NCBI GenBank assembly: GCA_020846815.1
Contig: JADLDF010000005.1
Span: 1 to 12,106 of the forward strand
Source: Gammaproteobacteria bacterium
GTDB lineage: Bacteria > Pseudomonadota > Gammaproteobacteria > Steroidobacterales > Steroidobacteraceae
Direction: 5' to 3'
Length of the DNA stretch: 12,106 nucleotides
The stretch's first letter is position 1, and the number at the start of each line of letters is the position of its first letter. This document shows positions 7,287 through 12,106 of the stretch, piece by piece. The notes beneath the pieces were generated by a model. That model had not been told where the DNA came from. It searched no databases and saw only the letters and a list, made by a program, of their open reading frames with translations. The translations under genes and the position numbers were made by a program.

Positions 7287-7802
7287 ATGGCCAAGGCAGA
7301 AGCAGCCGCAGTCGAGCTCGCCGACGGTGAAGCTCCCAGCAAGAAGGGCGGCAAGGGAAAGCTGATCCTCATCGCCGTGCTCGCGCTCGTCGTCATCGGC
7401 GGCGGCATCGGCGGATTCCTGTTCTGGAAGTCCAGCCAGGGAGGTGAGCACGCCAAGAAGGAAGAACCGAAGCCGCTGCTGCCGCTGCAGTTCCTGCCGC
7501 TCGACCCGCCGTTCGTCGTCAACTTTTCCGGCCAGCAGACCGTGCGCTTCCTGCAGGTCGAAGTGCGACTCTCGAGCCGCGAGCCGGGCGCGATCGAGCT
7601 GATGAAGGCCAACGAGCCGGTGATACGCAACGACCTGCTGCTGCTGTTCGGCCAGCAGGACGCCGCCGAGCTCGCCACGCGCGAGGGCAAGGAGAAGCTG
7701 CGCACCGCCGCGCTCGAGCAGGTGCGCCGGATCGTCAAGGCCGAGGGCGGCAAGCCCGAATCGGTCGACAACGTCTACTTCACCAGCTTCGTGATGCAGT
7801 GA
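7287..7802 (+). CDS. fliL: Flagellar basal body-associated protein FliL
   Basis: FliL is a single-pass inner-membrane protein that surrounds and supports the MotAB stator near the rotor. From this start the product is 171 residues, the usual size. A Lys/Gly-rich cytoplasmic N-terminus precedes one membrane helix at residues 26-47 (LILIAVLALVVIGGGIGG). The periplasmic domain then shows the family pattern: LDPPFVVNFSGQQTVRFLQVEVRL, IRNDLLLLFGQQ and a final VYFTSFVMQ. The reading frame is open back to a GTG at 7254, but that codon lies almost on the predicted transcription start and has no ribosome site. The ATG at 7287 has AGGACAGG at 7271-7278. It is the first gene of the second transcription unit, and the next gene is fliN rather than the expected fliM. 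Confidence 0.95.
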   Translation: MAKAEAAAVELADGEAPSKKGGKGKLILIAVLALVVIGGGIGGFLFWKSSQGGEHAKKEEPKPLLPLQFLPLDPPFVVNFSGQQTVRFLQVEVRLSSREPGAIELMKANEPVIRNDLLLLFGQQDAAELATREGKEKLRTAALEQVRRIVKAEGGKPESVDNVYFTSFVMQ

Positions 7803-7839
7803 CGTCTGCTCGCCTGCCGAACGCCGCGGAGATTCCACG

Positions 7840-8232
7840 ATGAGCGCCAACATGGACGACGAGGCCGCGCAGCTCGCGGCATTCGAACAACTCGCCGCCG
7901 CCGAGGCGTCGAAGCAGCAGGTCGCGGAAGCGCCGAGCGCGGCCGAGATCCTCGAGTCGAAACCCCGCTCCGAGGTGAACATCGAAGCGATCCTCGATGT
8001 CCCCGTCACGCTCTCGATGGAGGTGGGCCGCGTCCGCATCCCGATCCGCAATCTGCTGCAGCTGACCCAGGGCGCGGTCGTCGAGCTCGAGCGCGGGGCG
8101 GGGGAGCCGCTCGACGTCTTCGTCAACGGTACGCTGATCGCCCACGGCGAAGTCGTCGTCGTCAACGACAAGTTCGGCGTGCGCGTCACCGACGTCATCA
8201 GCCCCGCCGAACGCATCCGCAAGCTCCGCTAG
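7840..8232 (+). CDS. fliN: Flagellar motor switch protein FliN
   Basis: FliN builds the lower part of the cytoplasmic C-ring with FliM and docks FliH during export. The product is 130 residues, normal for FliN and far too short for FliM. A variable, Ala/Glu-rich N-terminal segment of about 45 residues is followed by one SpoA/C-ring domain with the highly conserved run ILDVPVTLSMEVGRVRIPIR, then LLQLTQGAVVELERGAGEPLD and VNDKFGVRVTDVISPAERI. The N-terminus has no FliM-like EIDALL motif for CheY-P binding, so this is not a FliM-FliN fusion. GGAGA at 7828-7832 is seven bases before the ATG. The gene directly follows fliL after 37 bases. Confidence 0.96.
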   Translation: MSANMDDEAAQLAAFEQLAAAEASKQQVAEAPSAAEILESKPRSEVNIEAILDVPVTLSMEVGRVRIPIRNLLQLTQGAVVELERGAGEPLDVFVNGTLIAHGEVVVVNDKFGVRVTDVISPAERIRKLR

Positions 8233-8238
8233 GCGAGG
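8231..8238 (+). promoter_or_regulatory. Ribosome binding site for the GTG start of fliO
   Basis: AGGCGAGG overlaps the fliN stop codon and ends four bases before the GTG at 8243. No in-frame ATG near the start encodes a complete signal-like leader, so the GTG is the best start. Confidence 0.5.
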
Positions 8239-8242
8239 CCGC

Positions 8243-8704
8243 GTGAAGCTCATCCATCGCATCGCCGGCGCCTCGCTGGCCGGACTCGCGGCCGCCGCCG
8301 CCCACGGCGCCGAGACGCCGGCCGGCCCGGGCGCGCCGTTCGCCGCCGCGACCACGCCGGGCGCCGGGGGCGCGCCCGGCATCGGCAGCCTCGCCCAGGT
8401 CTCGCTGGCGCTCGCCCTGGTGCTCGCGCTGGTATTCGCGCTCGCCTGGATGCTGCGCCGCATGCGTGACACGCGGCGTGCCGGTGCGCCCGGCATCGAG
8501 GTGCTCGCCGAGCTCGCGCTCGGACAGAAGGAGCGCGCCGTCCTGGTCCAGGTGGACCGCGCACGCCTGCTGCTCGGCGTCGCGGCGGGGCAGGTGCGCA
8601 CGCTGCACGTGCTGCCGGAAGCCGATCCGCTCGAACCGCAGGGCAGCACGCCCGCGGCGACGCCGAGCTTCGCCGAGCTGCTGCGTCGGAGCCTCGGCCG
8701 ATGA
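8243..8704 (+). CDS. fliO: Flagellar biosynthetic protein FliO
   Basis: FliO is a membrane scaffold that helps assemble the FliP ring of the export gate and is not part of the finished gate. The product is 153 residues from a GTG start. A Lys/Arg-containing hydrophobic leader ([22 protein letters not shown]) looks like a signal peptide, followed by a Gly/Ala/Pro periplasmic stretch, one membrane helix at about residues 50-71, and a positively charged cytoplasmic turn (LRRMRD). The cytoplasmic part contains [21 protein letters not shown], the typical FliO motif, and a variable tail. Overall sequence is poorly conserved in this family, so position between fliN and fliP supports the call. The stop overlaps the fliP start (ATGA). 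Confidence 0.9.
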   Translation: MKLIHRIAGASLAGLAAAAAHGAETPAGPGAPFAAATTPGAGGAPGIGSLAQVSLALALVLALVFALAWMLRRMRDTRRAGAPGIEVLAELALGQKERAVLVQVDRARLLLGVAAGQVRTLHVLPEADPLEPQGSTPAATPSFAELLRRSLGR

Positions 8705-9483
8705 AGCACTGGCTCGCCTTCGGCCTGCTGCTGCTGCTGGCGCTGATCGCGCCGGAGCTGGCCGCGGCCGCTGATGCCGCGCCGGCCGCGGCGGATTCCC
8801 TGCTCAAGGGCATCCCCGCGCTCGAAGTGCGCGCTGCGCCCGGAGGCGGGCAGACCTACACGCTGACGCTGCAGGTGCTGGCGCTGATGACGGCGCTGAC
8901 GCTGCTGCCGGCGCTGCTGCTGATGATGACCTCGTTCACGCGTATCGTGATCGTGCTCGGCATCCTGCGCCAGGCGCTCGGCGCGGGCCAGACGCCGCCG
9001 AACCAGGTCATCATCGGGCTGTCGCTGTTCCTGTCGCTGTTCGTGATGTCGCCGGTGCTGGAGCGCATCAACGCCGAGGCCCTGGTCCCGTACCGCAACG
9101 GCCAGATCGAGACGACCGTGGCGCTGGAGCGCGCGACCGGACCGCTGAAGCAGTTCATGCTGGGCCAGACGCGCGAATCTGACATCGCCACGTTCGTGCG
9201 CATCTCGGGCGGCAAGGGCTTCGAGAAGCCGGAGGACGTGCCGCTCTCGATCCTGGTGCCGGCCTTCGTCACCAGCGAGCTCAAGACCGCCTTCCTCATC
9301 GGCTTCCTGCTGTTCATCCCCTTCGTGATCATCGATCTGGTGGTCGCGAGCGTGCTGATGTCGATGGGCATGATGATGCTCTCGCCGGTGCTGATCTCGC
9401 TGCCCTTCAAGCTCATGCTGTTCGTGCTCGTCGACGGCTGGTCGCTGGTCATGGGCACGATCGCGGGGAGCTTCTACCGATGA
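8701..9483 (+). CDS. fliP: Flagellar export gate protein FliP
   Basis: Five FliP subunits form the core pore of the flagellar type III export gate with FliQ and FliR. The product is 260 residues, standard. A cleavable-looking signal peptide (hydrophobic run with [16 protein letters not shown], about residues 5-23) is followed by four further hydrophobic helices. Hallmarks include [17 protein letters not shown], the [17 protein letters not shown] periplasmic region, and the family signature [19 protein letters not shown]. The C-terminal run has the conserved Met-rich [19 protein letters not shown]. It shares ATGA overlaps with fliO before and fliQ after, consistent with coupled production of gate subunits. 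Confidence 0.98.
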   Translation: MKHWLAFGLLLLLALIAPELAAAADAAPAAADSLLKGIPALEVRAAPGGGQTYTLTLQVLALMTALTLLPALLLMMTSFTRIVIVLGILRQALGAGQTPPNQVIIGLSLFLSLFVMSPVLERINAEALVPYRNGQIETTVALERATGPLKQFMLGQTRESDIATFVRISGGKGFEKPEDVPLSILVPAFVTSELKTAFLIGFLLFIPFVIIDLVVASVLMSMGMMMLSPVLISLPFKLMLFVLVDGWSLVMGTIAGSFYR

Positions 9484-9749
9484 GCCCGGAAACCATCATG
9501 GCGATCGGGCAGCGCGCCCTCGAGATCATGCTGCTGCTGTCGATGCCGCTGCTGCTGGTGGCGCTGGCGGTCGGCCTGCTGGTCGGCGTGTTCCAGGCGG
9601 CCACGCAGATCAACGAGATGACGCTCTCCTTCATCCCCAAGCTGCTGGCGATGACCGCCTCCCTGGCGCTCGCCGGGCCGTGGATGCTGAAGATCCTCGT
9701 CGGCTATACGCGCGAGCTCATCGAGAGTATCCCTTCGCTGATCCACTGA
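9480..9749 (+). CDS. fliQ: Flagellar export gate protein FliQ
   Basis: FliQ wraps the FliP-FliR core; four copies complete the helical export gate. The product is 89 residues with two hydrophobic helical hairpin segments (about residues 15-40 and 53-73). Family features are the opening [20 protein letters not shown], the turn [24 protein letters not shown] with its conserved Gln and Glu residues, and the end LIESIPSLI. It starts within the fliP stop (ATGA) and ends one base before the fliR start. Confidence 0.97.
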   Translation: MSPETIMAIGQRALEIMLLLSMPLLLVALAVGLLVGVFQAATQINEMTLSFIPKLLAMTASLALAGPWMLKILVGYTRELIESIPSLIH

Positions 9750-9750
9750 C

Positions 9751-10536
9751 ATGATCGAGATCGGCACAGCGCAACTGCAGTCCTGGACGGCGGCCCACTT
9801 CTGGCCGTTCGTGCGCATCGCGGCGTTCTTCACCGTCGCGCCGATCTTCGGCGCGCGCTTCGTCCCGGCCCGCATCCGCATCGTGCTCGCGGCCGCCGTG
9901 ACGCTGCTCACGGTGCCGCTGCTGCCGGCGCCGCCGGCCGTCGCGCCATTCTCCATCGACGGCCTGCTGATCACGGCGCAGCAGGTCATCATCGGCGTCG
10001 CGCTGGGCTTCATCGTGCAGCTGGTCTTCGACGCGGTCGGGCTCGGCGGACAGCTGCTCGCCAACAGCATGGGCCTGTCGTTCGCGTTCAACGTCGACCC
10101 GATGCGCGGCGCGTCGACCGCAGCCGTGGGTCAGCTCTACCTGCTGCTCATCACCATGACGTTCGTGGCACTGAACGGTCACCTGGCGTTCCTGGAGGCC
10201 GTCGTCGGCGGCTTCCGCACACTGCCGGTCGGCGGCTCGGGATTCGGCGCGCCCGCCGCCTGGCTGGTGCTGAGCTTCGGCGGACACCTGTTCGCCGGCG
10301 CAGTCGCGGTGGCGCTGCCCGGCATGACGGCGCTGCTGATCGTCAACCTGGCCTTCGGCGTCATGAGCCGCGCCGCGCCCAGCCTGAACCTGTTCGCCGT
10401 CGGCTTCCCGATCACGCTGGTCTTCGGCCTGGTCGTGATCTTCGTGGGCCTGCCGGCGGTGCAGCAGAACTTCCTCGACCTGGTGGCGCAGGCGCTCGAC
10501 GCCGTCCGCGAGCTCCAGGCCGGCGGCACGCGCTGA
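9751..10536 (+). CDS. fliR: Flagellar export gate protein FliR
   Basis: FliR is the single-copy subunit that closes the FliP5-FliR1 core and contacts FlhB. The product is 261 residues, normal, and almost wholly hydrophobic with several membrane helices. Recognisable family stretches are FVRIAAFFTVAPIFGARFVPARIRI near the N-terminus, QQVIIGVALGFIVQLVFDAVGLGGQ, SMGLSFAFNVDP, and AAPSLNLFAVGFPITLVFGLVVI near the end. It follows fliQ with a one-base gap and is followed by flhB after 21 bases. Confidence 0.97.
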   Translation: MIEIGTAQLQSWTAAHFWPFVRIAAFFTVAPIFGARFVPARIRIVLAAAVTLLTVPLLPAPPAVAPFSIDGLLITAQQVIIGVALGFIVQLVFDAVGLGGQLLANSMGLSFAFNVDPMRGASTAAVGQLYLLLITMTFVALNGHLAFLEAVVGGFRTLPVGGSGFGAPAAWLVLSFGGHLFAGAVAVALPGMTALLIVNLAFGVMSRAAPSLNLFAVGFPITLVFGLVVIFVGLPAVQQNFLDLVAQALDAVRELQAGGTR

Positions 10537-10557
10537 AGGCGGCACGGACAACCGGAC

Positions 10558-11703
10558 ATGGCCGAGAACGACGTCGCTGACCGCACAGAACGTGCCACAC
10601 CGAAGCGTCTCGAGGATGCGCGCCGGCGCGGCCAGCTGCCGCGCTCGCCGGAGCTCGGCGCCGCGGCGGTCACGATGGCGACCGCGGCGGCGCTGCTCGC
10701 GCTCGGTTCCGGAATCGTCGGCCGCATGGCGGAGATGATGCGCCGCGGCCTGAGCCTCGGCGGCGCGCGGCTGCCCGACGAGGGTGCCGCGATCGCGGCC
10801 TTCCGGGGCCAGATGCTCGATGCGCTGCTCGGCGTGGCGCCGGTCCTCGGCCTGGTGTTCGTCGCGGCGCTGGTCGCGCCGCTCGCGCTCGGCGGCTGGA
10901 ACTTCAGCGCCGAGGCGCTCGGCCTGAAGTTCGAGCGCATCGATCCGCTCGCCGGCATCGGCCGCATGTTCTCGGTGCGCAGCGTCGTCGAGCTCGCCAA
11001 GTCGCTGGCCAAGTTCGCGGGCGTGGGCTTCGTGGCCGTGGCCGTGCTCTGGACGCAGACCGACGAGATCCTGCAGCTCTCACGGCAGGCGATCGTGCCG
11101 GCGATGGCGCAGTCGCTGCGCCTGGCGGCGCAGGCGCTGCTGGCGATGGCCGGCGCGCTGGTGCTGATCGCGGCCATCGACGTGCCTTACCAGATCTGGC
11201 AGCACGGCCGGCAGCTGCGCATGACGCGCGAGGAAGTGCGCCAGGAACATCGCGAGTCCGAGGGCTCGCCCGAGGTCAAAGGCCGGATCCGCCAGGCCCA
11301 GCAGGCGCTGGCGCGCCGCCGCATGATGGCCGAGGTGTCGACCGCGACCGTGGTCGTCACCAACCCGACGCACTACGCCGTGGCATTGCGCTACGACGAA
11401 CGTCGCGACGGCGCGCCGGTGCTGGTGGCCAAGGGCGCCGACGAGGTCGCGGCCAGGATCCGCGAGATCGCCGCGGACAACGGCGTGCCGCTGGTCTCCG
11501 CGCCGCCGCTCGCGCGCGTGCTGTTCCGCAACGTCGACCTCGGAGTGCAGATCCCGGCGGCGCTGTACGTCGCGGTCGCGCAGGTGCTGACCTACGTGCT
11601 GCACCTCAAGGCCGCCGCGGGTGCGGGCGCGCCACCGCCACCGCCGCCGGCGATCGACCCCGCGGTCGAGCGGCTGGGTCGCGACGGGAGGCTGGACGCT
11701 TAA
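10558..11703 (+). CDS. flhB: Flagellar export switch protein FlhB
   Basis: FlhB is the export-gate protein whose cytoplasmic domain cleaves itself and, with FliK, switches export from rod/hook to filament substrates. The product is 381 residues. The N-terminus has the family motif DRTERATPKRLEDARRRGQ, then four hydrophobic helices (about 35-55, 92-112, 150-165 and 188-208). The cytoplasmic domain carries the autocleavage motif NPTH at residues 269-272 (codons from 11362), the same numbering as Salmonella FlhB, followed by HYAVALRYDE and APVLVAKGADEVAARIREIA. The tail has a run of seven prolines broken by one Ala (APPPPPPAIDP) and is variable in the family. All cleavage residues are intact, so normal substrate switching with the neighbouring FliK is expected. 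Confidence 0.98.
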   Translation: MAENDVADRTERATPKRLEDARRRGQLPRSPELGAAAVTMATAAALLALGSGIVGRMAEMMRRGLSLGGARLPDEGAAIAAFRGQMLDALLGVAPVLGLVFVAALVAPLALGGWNFSAEALGLKFERIDPLAGIGRMFSVRSVVELAKSLAKFAGVGFVAVAVLWTQTDEILQLSRQAIVPAMAQSLRLAAQALLAMAGALVLIAAIDVPYQIWQHGRQLRMTREEVRQEHRESEGSPEVKGRIRQAQQALARRRMMAEVSTATVVVTNPTHYAVALRYDERRDGAPVLVAKGADEVAARIREIAADNGVPLVSAPPLARVLFRNVDLGVQIPAALYVAVAQVLTYVLHLKAAAGAGAPPPPPPAIDPAVERLGRDGRLDA

Positions 11704-11706
11704 GCC

Positions 11707-12106
11707 ATGGCGACCGCGACCCCCGCAACCCTGAACGGCGCTGCGTTCCGCTCGATGCTGCTGCGCGGCATCGGCGTGCCGGCCGGCCTGCTGGCGATGC
11801 TGGCGATGATCGTCGTGCCGCTGCCGCCGCTGGCGCTCGACATCCTGTTCACGTTCAACATCGCGCTGTCGCTGCTGATCGTCATCGCCGTGTTCTCGAT
11901 CCGCAAGCCGCTCGACTTCGCGATCTTCCCTTCTGTGCTGCTGATCGCGACCATGTTCCGCCTGGCGCTGAACGTCGCTTCGACGCGCGTGGTGCTGATC
12001 AACGGCCACACCGGCTCGGCCGCGGCCGGCCACGTGATCGAGTCCTTCGGCGAGTTCGTGATCGGCGGCGACTACGCCGTCGGCATCATCGTCTTCATCA
12101 TCCTGA
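11707..12106 (+). CDS. flhA: Flagellar export gate protein FlhA (N-terminal part only)
   Basis: FlhA forms the nonameric ring of the export gate that uses the proton motive force and receives substrate-chaperone complexes. Only the first 133 codons are present; the frame is open to the window end with no stop. After a variable 20-residue leader come hydrophobic helices (LLAMLAMIVVPLPPLALDILF and LLIVIAVFSI) and the highly conserved block PSVLLIATMFRLALNVASTR, VLINGHTG and VIESFGEFVIGGDYAVGIIVF, which is diagnostic for the FHIPEP family. The ATG lies three bases after the flhB stop; the best purine tract (GGGAGG, 11686-11691) is unusually far upstream, so reinitiation after flhB is likely. Confidence 0.97.
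   Translation, partial: MATATPATLNGAAFRSMLLRGIGVPAGLLAMLAMIVVPLPPLALDILFTFNIALSLLIVIAVFSIRKPLDFAIFPSVLLIATMFRLALNVASTRVVLINGHTGSAAAGHVIESFGEFVIGGDYAVGIIVFIIL

Noticed and set aside
7840..7975. Possibility that the fliN frame is a FliM-FliN fusion or truncated FliM
   Set aside because: The N-terminal segment is short and Ala/Glu-rich with no EIDALL motif or FliM middle domain, and the single SpoA domain matches FliN closely.
5466..8222. Minus-strand open frame of 918 codons covering fliJ, fliK, the intergenic region, fliL and fliN
   Set aside because: It lies antisense to several genes with firm family identities, has Arg/Ala/Ser-rich composition with no recognisable domain, and such long antisense frames are expected at this GC content. 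It does not encode the missing FliM.

Overview
The window is a single, tightly packed, plus-strand flagellar gene cluster in very GC-rich DNA. It starts inside the C-terminus of a FleR/FlrC-type sigma-54 response regulator, runs fliE-fliF-fliG-fliH-fliI-fliJ-fliK, crosses one short intergenic region, continues fliL-fliN-fliO-fliP-fliQ-fliR-flhB, and ends inside the first part of flhA. The order resembles polar-flagellum clusters of gammaproteobacteria such as Xanthomonas and Pseudomonas. The high GC content and fliK directly after fliJ suggest a Xanthomonadales/Nevskiales/Steroidobacterales-like organism. That placement is an inference from gene order and composition, not a species identification.

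Left block (1-7139): the fleR tail is followed 16 bases later by fliE (MS ring-rod junction), then fliF (MS ring), fliG (rotor/switch), fliH-fliI-fliJ (export ATPase and its stator and stalk) and fliK (hook-length control). Genes overlap or nearly abut: 8 bases at fliF/fliG and fliG/fliH, and ATGA junctions at fliH/fliI and fliI/fliJ. This indicates one translationally coupled operon.

Middle (7140-7286): this is the only real intergenic region. It holds a perfect 20-base GC palindrome just after fliK, an excellent sigma-54 promoter (TGGCACG-N4-TTGCT), and a short inverted repeat at the predicted transcription start. A second transcription unit therefore begins at fliL.

Right block (7287-12106): fliL (stator-associated membrane protein), fliN (C-ring), fliO-fliP-fliQ-fliR-flhB-flhA (the membrane export gate), mostly with overlapping or near-abutting ends.

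The standout oddity is that fliM, normally between fliL and fliN, is absent. Both neighbours are intact and only 37 bases separate them. FliG keeps its FliM-binding EHPQ motif, so FliM is probably encoded elsewhere, but this window cannot show that. I saw no new type of system, mobile element, CRISPR array, tRNA or rRNA. The long minus-strand open frames are shadows of the real genes.
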